From NCBI GenBank assembly GCA_965200895.1, contig CBDAVM010000001.1, forward strand, positions 1,922,001 through 1,986,000: DNA of 64,000 nucleotides. Direction: 5' to 3'. Shown here one piece after another: positions 8,229 through 15,259 of the stretch (within the stretch, counting starts at the first letter, position 1; each line of letters opens with the position of its first letter). The notes beneath the pieces were generated by a model. That model searched no databases. It was given only the letters and a program-made list of their open reading frames with translations, and was not told the DNA's origin. The position numbers and the translations under genes are program-made. This DNA is from WTFV01 sp965200895. GTDB taxonomy: Bacteria > Acidobacteriota > Vicinamibacteria > Vicinamibacterales > UBA8438.

Positions 8229-9179
8229 GTGGCTGCACTGACACCGGCGGCGCTGCGCAGACGGATCGCCGCCGGCGACCTGGCGCCCGTTTATCTCCTG
8301 GTCGGCGACGACGAGCACGAGAAGGGGATGCTGGCCGCCGCGTTGGCCGACACGATGGACGAGGGACTGCGGGCCTTCAATCTCGACCGTTTCCACGGAG
8401 GTGACGTCGGTCTGGACGAAGTGCTCGCAGCGGCCCGGATCGTGCCGGTGATGGCGTCGCGGCGGATCGTCATTGCGCTGCGGGCCGAGCGGATGCTGCA
8501 GCCGGCAAAGGAGAACGAGGCGTCGCGGCGCGCGCTCCGTTCTCTCGAGGGCTACCTCGAAACCCCGTGTCCCGAGACGACGCTGGTCTTCCTGGCCAGC
8601 GGTCTGGACGAGCGGCGGCGCATCGCCAGGCAGCTTCGGGCGCGGGCTGCCGTCGTGCGCTGTGGTGCTCCGGACGACGCAGCCGGCACCCGGCGCTGGA
8701 TTCAGGAGCGTCTGCGGGAGGCCGGTCGACAGGCGGATGCGGCGGCGGTCCGCCTGTTGAGCGACCTGGCCGGCCGCGGCGCGGCGAGCCTGCGGAACGC
8801 GGTGGAGCGGCTGCTGCTGTTCGTGGACGCCGCCGACACCATCACCACCGCCCATGTGCGCGAACTCATGGGACCGTCGGCCACGCGCGCCTCGGACGAT
8901 TGGGCCGTGGCGCGCGCCATCGAGCAGGGGGCGACCGACGCGGCCCTCCGCGAGCTCGGGCTGACTCTCGATGCCGGGGCTGTGCCGTACATGGTGCTGG
9001 GCCAGCTTGCGTGGGTTGCCAGAACCAGGCTCACCGATGTTCGGGTCACGCCGGCGATCGAGGCCGTCTTCCGGACGGACCTTGCGCTGAAGCAGTCGGG
9101 CGGCGAGCCGCGCGTGCTGCTTGAACGCCTGGTCGTGATGCTGTGCGAGACCGTGGCGGCGAAGCGTCGCCGCGTCTGA
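8229..9179 (+). CDS. holA: DNA polymerase III delta subunit
   Basis: The clamp-loader delta subunit opens the beta sliding clamp during replication. The 316-residue product starts VAALTPAALRRRIAAGDLAP and continues PVYLLVGDDEHEK, the opening of the HolA N-terminal AAA-like domain. A C-terminal helical collar region follows, with DDWAVARAIEQGATDAALREL and PYMVLGQLAW. As usual for delta, no working Walker A motif is present. I prefer GTG 8229 because homology begins there; an in-frame ATG at 8184 is an alternative. It converges on rpsT with only 23 bp between the stops. The holA-rpsT neighbourhood is common in bacteria, which supports both calls. Confidence 0.9.
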   Translation: MAALTPAALRRRIAAGDLAPVYLLVGDDEHEKGMLAAALADTMDEGLRAFNLDRFHGGDVGLDEVLAAARIVPVMASRRIVIALRAERMLQPAKENEASRRALRSLEGYLETPCPETTLVFLASGLDERRRIARQLRARAAVVRCGAPDDAAGTRRWIQERLREAGRQADAAAVRLLSDLAGRGAASLRNAVERLLLFVDAADTITTAHVRELMGPSATRASDDWAVARAIEQGATDAALRELGLTLDAGAVPYMVLGQLAWVARTRLTDVRVTPAIEAVFRTDLALKQSGGEPRVLLERLVVMLCETVAAKRRRV

Positions 9180-9192
9180 ACGACAAGTCGAA

Positions 9193-9217
9193 GCCCGGGC
9201 GCCTACTGATCCTGGGC
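9193..9217. terminator. Possible bidirectional stem between holA and rpsT
   Basis: GCCCGGG (9193-9199) can pair with CCTGGGC (9211-9217), with one G-U pair, and the loop holds the rpsT stop codon. The two genes converge here, so a shared terminator would make sense, but no T run follows on either strand. It may be only a chance GC stem. Confidence 0.25.
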
Positions 9218-9502
9218 GGGTGCAGACGCCTTCCTCAGTCTCTTGTCGAGCCGCGACTTGTGGCGTGCCGCCGCATTGCGGTGGATGATGCCCTTGCCCG
9301 CCAGTGTGTCGATCAGCGCCGCCGTGGTACGGATTGACGCTCGCGCAGCCGGTGTCGCTTCTTCATCCTGCGGCCCGACGGCGCCGATGGCGCTGCGCGT
9401 CGCCCGGATCGCGCGGCGCATGCGGCTCTTCATGCGGTTGTTCCTGTCGCGGCGCCGGAGGCTCTGCTCGTGGGCCTTGATCGCCGACTTGTGATTCGCC
9501 AT
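9203..9502 (-). CDS. rpsT: 30S ribosomal protein S20
   Basis: The 99-residue, very basic protein begins MANHKSAIKAHEQSLRRRDR, the typical S20 N-terminus. It continues with the long helix RMKSRMRRAIRATRSAI and the KGIIHRNAAARHKSRL segment. S20 binds 16S rRNA early in small-subunit assembly. The C-terminal tail (KASAPAQDQ) is slightly extended. It is a single gene on the minus strand, tail to tail with holA and 63 bp downstream of the DUF411 gene. Confidence 0.96.
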   Translation of the reverse strand: MANHKSAIKAHEQSLRRRDRNNRMKSRMRRAIRATRSAIGAVGPQDEEATPAARASIRTTAALIDTLAGKGIIHRNAAARHKSRLDKRLRKASAPAQDQ

Positions 9503-9565
9503 GAAACTCCAATCCTGTCGTGGCCGCGGCGAGGCGGCAATCCGATTCGCGTGCGGGAGCGGCTG

Positions 9566-10033
9566 CTACCTGCCGTACGACGAGTAGATCTCCGCTGTAC
9601 CGTTCCGCTCGAACGCGATGACGTCGTAGGGTTGAACCCCGCGGCCCGGCACTTCCATGCCCGGCGATCCGATCGGCATTCCGGCTACCGCGAGGCCTGC
9701 GACGCGCGGGCGCGCATCGAGCAGGCGCTTGATGTCGGCCGCCGGGACGTGACCCTCGATCACGTAATCGCCCACGATCGCGGTGTGGCACGACGACAGC
9801 GAAGGCGGAATGCCGGCGCGCCGCTTGAGCGGCAGTACGTTGGGGACGTCCGTCATCTCGACGTTGAAACCGTTCTCCTGCAGGTGAACCACCCACTTGA
9901 CGCAACAGCCTCAGGTAGGTGACTTGTAGACGTGAATCGTCTCCGTATCCTGCTGACCGTGTGCGACCCCCGACGTGACGACCACGCCAGCGGCGACGAG
10001 CAGCAGACTCAGCGCCAGTACGAGACTCCTCAT
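9566..10033 (-). CDS. DUF411 protein with in-frame TGA at the conserved Cys (candidate selenoprotein)
   Basis: Read through one TGA codon, this is a full-length 155-residue DUF411 protein. ATG 10033 has an AAGGAG site eight bases before it. An N-terminal signal peptide (residues 1-26, LALSLLLVAAGVVVTSGVAHG) is followed by IHVYKSPT, then TGA at codon 41 (9913-9911), then GCCVKWVVHLQENGF. The family normally has CGCC here, so the TGA falls exactly on the first Cys. Downstream the family features are intact: SSCHTA, DYVIEGHVPAADI and GMPIGSPGME. DUF411 proteins are exported, probably metal-binding or thiol-redox proteins, often near copper genes. There is no frameshift or other stop. Either TGA encodes selenocysteine, giving a UGCC motif, or it is a single nonsense mutation or sequencing error. 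No selenocysteine machinery is in the window. Confidence 0.75.
9880..9896 (-). promoter_or_regulatory. SECIS-like hairpin after the DUF411 TGA codon
   Basis: In the mRNA, GUGGGUG (9896-9890) pairs with CACCUGC (9886-9880) over seven base pairs, two of them G-U, around a 3-base loop GUU. The loop begins 22 bases after the UGA. Bacterial SECIS elements are described as a stem with a small loop that has a G in the first two positions, 16-37 bases after UGA. This hairpin meets those rules, but short stems arise easily in GC-rich DNA. Confidence 0.4.
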
Positions 10034-10081
10034 TGGGGATGCTCCTTGTCTGGCACGTGGCAGAGCCTCCGTGCGCCTGCA

Positions 10082-10087
10082 ATTATA
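10082..10087 (-). promoter_or_regulatory. -10 element upstream of the DUF411 gene
   Basis: The minus strand reads TATAAT here, a perfect -10 hexamer, about 50 bases before the DUF411 start codon. Transcription would begin near 10075 and leave a leader of about 40 bases. The -35 region is poor. An intact promoter would argue that the gene with the TGA codon is expressed and not decaying. Confidence 0.45.
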
Positions 10088-10108
10088 GGGCATCGGACAA
10101 GACGGCGT

Positions 10109-10972
10109 TCAGTGGTCCTCGCGGCCCGGTGGGCCGCACCAGGCGATCTGCCCGATGACCCGGTCGACCTCGGCCACGGGCCGCGGCGCGTGAGTGGGAT
10201 TGTCACTGGTCAACAGCCAGTGGTCGCCGCGCCGCCGCAGGCGCTTGACGACCAGCCCGGCGTCGGTGCGAACCGCGAACAGGTGTCCGTTGAGGGGATC
10301 GGTCCGACCTGCATCGACGGCGACGAGATCGCCGTCGCGAATCGTCGGCTCCATCGAGTCGCCGACGACGCGGACGCATGTCAGACGTTCCGGTCGCGCC
10401 CACGAGGCCAACGCCGTGGCTGCGACCGCGATCGACACGTCCGGGGACTCCTCGAACACCACTTCGCCCGTGCCCGCCGCGAGGCTGACGTCGGGTGCGA
10501 ACGGGATCATCGCGACGTTGCTCCCCGCCGGTTCACGGCGCGCTACGGGGTCGGAAATCAACGCCGCGACCGCTGCGGCGCGACTCGTCAGCTCCTGCAC
10601 GAGGTGGATTCCCTCACGCAGTCTCGACGCCATCGCATCCTTGTCTATCGCTCCGACCGCGTCCGCGACGCTGGCGTCTCGCGGCAGGTCGAGGGCCCGG
10701 GCGATCTCCGGCGGCAGTATCGGCCGTGTGGAATCGCCGCGAACCGGACCGATGTAGAACTCCAGCCCCAGGACGGACGCGATCAGCGCCAGCGTGGTGC
10801 TGCGCGCGGCCCGACCTTCGACCACGCTTCGCAACTGGCCCACGGGCACGCCGGTGCGGACGGAGAGCGGCCTCAGGCCCTCGGTTTCGATCCGCTGTCG
10901 AACCACCCGCCGCAGGTAGTCGAGCCCGTCGGGAAGTGTTATATTTGACACGATATCAGGAATCGCCGCCAC
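10109..10972 (-). CDS. HTH/S24 (LexA-like) transcriptional repressor
   Basis: The 287-residue protein combines an N-terminal helix-turn-helix-like region (about residues 20-75, with GLRPLSVRTGVPVGQLRSVV) and a C-terminal S24 peptidase domain. The catalytic Ser is in CVRVVGDSMEPTI and the general-base Lys probably in GLVVKRLRRR, so both dyad residues are present. Proteins of this build (CI, LexA, HipB-like) repress their own operons and inactivate themselves by self-cleavage when RecA is activated. The GTG at 10972 is the longest start; a GTG eight codons on (VSNITLP) overlaps the operator-like site. A close paralogue lies next door, split by an insertion sequence. Targets are unknown; prophage-like or stress control is likely. 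Confidence 0.85.
   Translation of the reverse strand: MAAIPDIVSNITLPDGLDYLRRVVRQRIETEGLRPLSVRTGVPVGQLRSVVEGRAARSTTLALIASVLGLEFYIGPVRGDSTRPILPPEIARALDLPRDASVADAVGAIDKDAMASRLREGIHLVQELTSRAAAVAALISDPVARREPAGSNVAMIPFAPDVSLAAGTGEVVFEESPDVSIAVAATALASWARPERLTCVRVVGDSMEPTIRDGDLVAVDAGRTDPLNGHLFAVRTDAGLVVKRLRRRGDHWLLTSDNPTHAPRPVAEVDRVIGQIAWCGPPGREDH
10936..10951. promoter_or_regulatory. Operator-like site at the start of the intact S24 repressor
   Basis: GTGTTATATTTGACAC is an imperfect palindrome (GTGTTA / TGACAC) that overlaps the beginning of the repressor gene. The equivalent place in the interrupted paralogue has the perfect GTGTCACCAGTGACAC, with the same half-site TGACAC followed by GAT. The conserved position and half-site suggest that each repressor binds its own start region. 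Confidence 0.45.
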
Positions 10973-11036
10973 CGTCGTGTTGTTGTGAGCACGATGACGC
11001 TTGCCGTGGAACGTGTGCGCCCGGTAGGCAGAGGTG

Positions 11037-11695
11037 TCAGCGCAGGTAGCGGCCTCGGGGTCCGCACCATGCGACCTGTCCGACGATCCGATCGTCGTCG
11101 GCGACGCCGTGCGGTGTGTGGGTTCGATTGTCGCTGGTCAGGAACCAGTGGCCGCCGCGTTGTCGCAGGCGTTCGATGACGAGGCTGGCCGCAGTGCGAA
11201 CCGCGAACACGTATCCGTCCAGCGGGTCGGTCCGATGGGCGTCGACCACGACGAGATCGCCGTCGTGGATGGTCGGCTCCATCGAGTCGCCCGCCGCCCT
11301 GACGCACGTCAGGCGGTCGCGGCGCACCCAGGGCGCCAGCGCTTCGGCCGCAACGGCGATCGACACTTCCGGCGATTCCTCGAATACGACCTCGCCGGTG
11401 CCCGCTGCGAGCCGCACTTCGGAAGCGAGCGGGATCATCACCACGGCGTTGTCGGGGCTCTCGCGCACGCGCGGTTGCCGGCGGGATACGAAGCGGGGAA
11501 TCAACGCCGCCAAGGCGGCGGCGCGATCCGTCAGGTCTTGCGCGAAACCGACAGCCTCACGCAGTCTCGATGCCATTGCATCCTTCCTTATCGCGCCGAC
11601 CGCCTCGGCGACGCTGGCGTCCCGGCGCAGACCGAGGGCCTGTACGATTTCCGGCGGGAGTACGCGCTGCGTGGATGAGTCCACGCGCTAGCGCT
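11037..11695 (-). pseudogene. 3' part of a second S24 repressor, split by the IS
   Basis: This piece encodes the linker and S24 peptidase domain of a repressor close to the intact one at 10109-10972. The two share long stretches such as AAGTGEVVFEESP and GDSMEPTI. The catalytic Ser is kept, but the Lys equivalent reads VIERL, so Lys is replaced by Glu in this copy. It lacks the DNA-binding half, which lies beyond the insertion sequence at 14099-14333. An internal GTG at 11684 could still give a 215-residue protease-domain fragment. Rejoining the halves across a 7-bp duplication is one base out of frame, so the gene may have carried a frameshift already, or the junction has changed since. Confidence 0.8.
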
Positions 11696-11697
11696 CA

Positions 11698-14098
11698 ATC
11701 ACAGTTGACACAGGCCGTGGCTCAGTGTAAAAGGTTTCTGTGCGTGTTGGCCTGCGGATGTTGCAGCCGGAGACGGTGGGCTGGCTGCGGCAGGAGTTGG
11801 TTCGGGGGTCGTTGTCGCGTGCGGCGCTGAGCCGTGGTCTTTGCGAACGCGACGGGTGGCGCAACGCGCGTGGGTCGCTGTGCTCGGCGTCGGCGCGGAA
11901 GGCTTTGCCTGGCTTGGCGGCGGAGCTGGGCCTGCCTCTGCCGTCGGCGCAGCCGGGTCCGCCGGTGGGTTGTGTGGTCGGGGTCGGGTCTGAGATTTCG
12001 CTGACCGAGTTTGCGGGCAGCCTGTCGTCGTTGGGGGAGGTTCACCTGCGGTTGGCGGAGACGGCGCTTGCGCGTCAGCGGTGTTGTGCACTTCTGGCGG
12101 CTGCGCATCCTTTGGGCCGTTGTCGGGCTCCGGGCTGCCGGGTGACGTATCTGGTGGATTCTTCGGCGGGCGCGTTGGGTGTTTTGAGCTTTGTGTCGGC
12201 TCCGCTTCGTCTGGGTCCTCGGGACGCGCATCTGGGCTGGGACGCTCGGACGCGGGGGGCACGGATTGGTCAGGTGGTATTGAACGACCGATTCCTGCTG
12301 CTTCCCGGGGTTCGTGTTCCGCACTTGGCGTCGCAGGTTCTGGGCCGTGCGGTGGGTCGTTTGGCGTCGGACTGGGCATTGTGTCACGGGGTTCGTCCGG
12401 TTCTGGTGGAGACGTGCGTGGCGTCGTCTCGTCGTGGCACGAGCTATCGGGCGTCGGGCTGGCGGTGTGTGGGCCGTACGGCGGGTCGTCCTCCGGGGTC
12501 ATCGGTTTCTGTGGAGCCGAAGGATGTCTGGCTTCGGGGCCTGGCCCCGGACTGGGCGGAGACGCTGCGTCGGGCTGCGCCCAGGGAGTTGGGTTCGTTT
12601 CCGGGGTTGGGGGAGGAGGCTGCGGGCGCCGGCAGTTGGTCTCGGTGCGAGTATTCGCGTTCGGACCTGGCCGACGGTCGGCTGCGTCGTCGTCTGGCGC
12701 AGATGGGTGCGGCCTGGGAGCAACATCCTGGTGCGCCTCTGCCGGCGGTGTTTGCCGGCAGCGCCGAGCAACAGGCGGCCTACCGTTTCCTGCACAATGG
12801 AGCGGTGAGTAGCGCGGACATTCTGCAACCGCATCGGGAGGCGCTGGTCGAGCGCAGCCGTGCGGAGTCGGTGGTGCTGCTGGTGCAGGACACGACGACG
12901 CTCAACTACACGGGTCTTCGGGACAGCACGACCGGGCTGGGGCCGCTGGGAGAACGGTCTGGCGGCGGTCGGGGTCTGTTCGTGCACGCGGCGGTGGCGT
13001 TCACCGAGGGGCGCCGGCCGTTGGGGGTGAGCGGTCTGGAGACGTGGGCGCGGCCGGATGGCGCGCCCACGTCCGAGCGCGCATTGGAGAGCCGGCGCTG
13101 GTTCCGGGGATTCGACCAGGGTCGCGAATTGGGGCGGGCGTGTCCGGGCACGCGGGTGGTCGTGGTCGGCGACCGCGAGAGTGACATCCATGCGCTGTTG
13201 CAGTGGCAGGCGCAGCATGCGGCTGAAGCGGGGCTGGTGGTGCGGGCCTGCGCCAGCCGGCGGCGGCGGGTGAAAGTATGGGACGAGCGGTTGCGGGCGA
13301 TGATGCTCCGGCCGCTGGCGTCTCAGCCGGACTTCGAGACCCCGGTGCGCACCAACCGGCCGGTGCACATCGACTCGCAGGGCGGCAAGCGGGCGCGCGA
13401 GGCGCGCACGGCGCGGACCGAGTTGCGCATCGGGCGGGTGCAGGTGCAGCCGCCCAAGGACCAGACCGACGCGGCGCCGCTGACGGCCTGGGTGGTGCGG
13501 GTGCTCGAAACCGACCCGCCGCCGGGACACGAGCCGCTCGAATGGCTGCTGGTGTCGAGCGAAGGCGGCCCGACGGCCGAATGGGCCGAGCGCATTGTCG
13601 GCTGGTATGAGACCCGCTGGGGCATCGAAGAGTATTTCCGGGTGCTCAAGAGCGGCGCCCGCATCGAGGACCGGCGCTTGCAGGAAGCCGACGCGCTGGC
13701 CAAGTGCCTGGCCTTCGACGCCATCACCGCCTGGCGGGTGTGCTCCCTCAGGGGCTACGCGCGCGACGCGCCCGACACGCCGGCAGCCCAGGTCCTGACC
13801 GACGACGAGAAGCGCGTGATCGGAGCCGTCGTGCAGGCCGAAAGACTGCTGCCGCCAGCCGAACGAGACCGGCCATTGCCGCCCGACATCCGCGCCTGGG
13901 TGATGCTGCTGGCGCGCATCGCCGGCTGGCGACCGACAAAGCGTAGACCGCTGCCGGGCAACGAAGTGCTGTGGCGCGCCTGCGTGCAACTACAGATGAT
14001 GGTACGAGGAGCCCAAGCCGCCCGCGCACCCTGAACCGCAACCCGAATCGACGTAGACCGGGCGACCAACGCCGGACCGTTCCTGAGTCAACCGTGAT
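11698..14098 (+). mobile_element. IS4/Tn5-type insertion sequence with 17-bp inverted ends
   Basis: The 2.4-kb element is bounded by ATCACAGTTGACACAGG (11698-11714) and, inverted, ATCACGGTTGACTCAGG (14098-14082), with 15 of 17 bases matching. TAGCGCT flanks it on both sides (11689-11695 and 14100-14106), the likely target duplication, though two bases on the left and one on the right separate it from the matched ends. The single gene inside is the transposase. The element sits inside the second S24 repressor, which proves movement: the two repressor halves align to the neighbouring intact paralogue. Confidence 0.88.
11740..14034 (+). CDS. IS4-family transposase fused to a DruA-like (DUF4338) domain
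   Basis: The 764-residue protein has two parts. Residues 1 to about 290 match the DUF4338/DruA pattern: SRAALSRGLCERDGW near the start, then LGWDARTRGARIGQVVLNDRF, LLLPGVRVPHLASQVL, and LVETCVASSRRGTSYRASGW followed by GRTAGRP. The rest is an IS4/Tn5-like DDE transposase: RSDLADGRLRRRL and a Tn5-type N-terminal domain, catalytic Asp in LLVQDTTTLNY, second Asp in VVVVGDRESDI, and the YREK-like region WYETRWGIEEYFRVLKSG with the catalytic Glu. DruA is also the hallmark protein of Druantia anti-phage systems, but here it is part of a mobile element. Its role in transposition, such as target or DNA binding, is unknown. Confidence 0.88.
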   Translation: MRVGLRMLQPETVGWLRQELVRGSLSRAALSRGLCERDGWRNARGSLCSASARKALPGLAAELGLPLPSAQPGPPVGCVVGVGSEISLTEFAGSLSSLGEVHLRLAETALARQRCCALLAAAHPLGRCRAPGCRVTYLVDSSAGALGVLSFVSAPLRLGPRDAHLGWDARTRGARIGQVVLNDRFLLLPGVRVPHLASQVLGRAVGRLASDWALCHGVRPVLVETCVASSRRGTSYRASGWRCVGRTAGRPPGSSVSVEPKDVWLRGLAPDWAETLRRAAPRELGSFPGLGEEAAGAGSWSRCEYSRSDLADGRLRRRLAQMGAAWEQHPGAPLPAVFAGSAEQQAAYRFLHNGAVSSADILQPHREALVERSRAESVVLLVQDTTTLNYTGLRDSTTGLGPLGERSGGGRGLFVHAAVAFTEGRRPLGVSGLETWARPDGAPTSERALESRRWFRGFDQGRELGRACPGTRVVVVGDRESDIHALLQWQAQHAAEAGLVVRACASRRRRVKVWDERLRAMMLRPLASQPDFETPVRTNRPVHIDSQGGKRAREARTARTELRIGRVQVQPPKDQTDAAPLTAWVVRVLETDPPPGHEPLEWLLVSSEGGPTAEWAERIVGWYETRWGIEEYFRVLKSGARIEDRRLQEADALAKCLAFDAITAWRVCSLRGYARDAPDTPAAQVLTDDEKRVIGAVVQAERLLPPAERDRPLPPDIRAWVMLLARIAGWRPTKRRPLPGNEVLWRACVQLQMMVRGAQAARAP

Positions 14099-14333
14099 GT
14101 AGCGCTAGGTCCACGCGGTCCACGCGTGCGGGTCCGATGTAGAATTCCAGGTTGAGGACCGACGCAATCGACTCGACGGTCGTGCTTCGCGCGGTGCGAC
14201 CTTCGATCATGCTCCTCAACTGTCCGATGGGAATGCCGGTGCGCAGCGAGAACGGTCTCAGTCCCTCCGTCTCGATCCCCTGCCGAACCACCTGTCGGAG
14301 GTAGTCGATGCCGCATCGTGTCACCAGTGACAC
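14099..14333 (-). pseudogene. 5' part of the split S24 repressor (DNA-binding half)
   Basis: Read on the minus strand from the GTG at 14333, this encodes GIDYLRQVVRQGIETEG, LRPFSLRTGIPIGQLRSM and LNLEFYIGPAR. It aligns residue by residue with the DNA-binding half of the intact repressor at 10109-10972, then runs into the insertion sequence. Together with 11037-11695 it is one interrupted gene. A frame continues a few codons into the IS end and stops at the TGA within the inverted repeat, so a short DNA-binding peptide without the protease domain could be made. Such a fragment might repress without being inducible. Confidence 0.8.
14318..14333. promoter_or_regulatory. Perfect operator-like palindrome between the split repressor and a divergent small gene
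   Basis: GTGTCACCAGTGACAC is a palindrome with 7-bp arms and two central bases. It covers the likely start of the split repressor and lies 52 bases before the divergent small gene at 14386. It resembles the site at 10936-10951. Control of both divergent genes from this site would be a phage-like switch layout. Confidence 0.5.
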
Positions 14334-14385
14334 GATGCACGGAATCCCTTGCGCAGTCGTGCTGTGTATGGCATGCTGTCGTGCT

Positions 14386-14709
14386 ATGGATGACACGGTT
14401 CGACGGCTCGTGTCTCTCTGCGAGCTGTTCGCCGAGAGCACCGGACGGAGCATCTCGACCGTTTCACGTCACGCGACGGGAAGCGGTGAGACCATCGCGC
14501 GGCTGCGGCGCGGCCACACCATCACGACGCGGCGAGCGGAACGCGCCTTCCGGTTCCTTGCGCGGAACTGGCCGGAACCCGTGGAGTGGCCGGCCGACAT
14601 TCCGCGCCCCGGCGTGCCCTGCAGCGTGCTCGACGAGCCGGAGTTGCCGGTGGCGGCTCTGGGCGACGGCAGGGACGAGCTTTCCGTCGAACCGCTGAGC
14701 GGTAGCTGA
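14386..14709 (+). CDS. Small DNA-binding-like protein, divergent from the S24 repressor
   Basis: I take ATG 14386 (MDDTVRRLVSLCELFAE) as the start; upstream in-frame codons cross the palindrome. The 107-residue product has a helical N-terminal half with STVSRHATGSGETIARLRRG and TTRRAERAFRFLARNWP, which resembles a small Cro-like helix-turn-helix, then a Pro-rich tail (WPADIPRPGVP). I do not recognise a named family with certainty; similar short proteins occur in prophage and mobile regions of alphaproteobacteria. The head-to-head position with a repressor, sharing one palindrome, suggests a regulated partner or a second regulator. Confidence 0.65.
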   Translation: MDDTVRRLVSLCELFAESTGRSISTVSRHATGSGETIARLRRGHTITTRRAERAFRFLARNWPEPVEWPADIPRPGVPCSVLDEPELPVAALGDGRDELSVEPLSGS

Positions 14710-14740
14710 TCGTCACACGTGCGGCGCGGTGTGCAGACCC

Positions 14741-14795
14741 GAGCGCGGTGAGGGCTGGGCCGAACACGGAGCCTCGCGACGGGTTGACGGCGCTA
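14741..14795 (+). repeat. Dispersed repeat, copy D (second half only)
   Basis: GGGCCGAACACGGAGCCT is followed by CGCGACGGGTT and GGCGCTAG, the same order as in copy A. The first hairpin is missing or eroded. The CTA near its end (14793-14795) is the stop codon of the minus-strand S4-domain gene. Confidence 0.75.
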
Positions 14796-15203
14796 GGCGC
14801 GGCCCTTCAGTCGCCGAAGTTTCCGGCGCTGCTGCTTGTCCGGGGTCGGAGTGCGACCAGCGCGCCGAAGCAGCATCCTGAAAGCCAACTCGTCCTCCGT
14901 GGGTGGTGGCGTGCGGTCGTCATAGAGAGCCCGGGCGTCAGCCTTCGGCAGGTGGCGTTCGGCAAGCGTGACCACCGACACCACCTGCGTCACGCCGTTG
15001 GGGCGCGTGAGACGGATCTCGTCGCCGGGCCTGATCTCGCGGTGCGGTCTTGCCCGTCGCCCGTTGATCTCGACCTTGCCCCCCTTCGCCGCGCGCTGGG
15101 CGTCGGACCGTGTCCGAAAGAGGCAGGCGACGTCGAGCCAGACGTCGACGCGCACCGACTGCAACGGTTCCGAGGCAGCCGCCGGTCGCGATGCTGTGGT
15201 CAT
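14793..15203 (-). CDS. S4-domain RNA-binding protein (Hsp15-like)
   Basis: The 136-residue protein has an S4 fold from about residue 17: VRVDVWLDVACLFRTRSDAQ, GGKVEINGRRARP, then REIRPGDEIRLTR. A basic C-terminal tail (KQQRRKLRRLKGRA) follows. This is the Hsp15/YrfH type, which in E. coli binds stalled 50S subunits that carry nascent chains. It lies 56 bp downstream of alaS on the same strand and may be read through from it. The last stop codon is contributed by repeat copy D. Confidence 0.85.
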   Translation of the reverse strand: MTTASRPAAASEPLQSVRVDVWLDVACLFRTRSDAQRAAKGGKVEINGRRARPHREIRPGDEIRLTRPNGVTQVVSVVTLAERHLPKADARALYDDRTPPPTEDELAFRMLLRRAGRTPTPDKQQRRKLRRLKGRA

Positions 15204-15259
15204 GCTTCAGCGCAGTGCGTGGACGGTGGGAACGTGTGCGACGCTCCGGTCACGATCCG

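Noticed and set aside
9911..10033. DUF411 gene as two separate genes or a decayed pseudogene
   Set aside because: A single stop at the one conserved Cys, with all other motifs and the promoter intact, fits recoding better than random decay, although one nonsense mutation cannot be excluded.
11740..14034. Druantia anti-phage system
   Set aside because: Only the DruA-like domain is present and it is fused to a transposase inside inverted repeats; no DruB-E or helicase gene is nearby.
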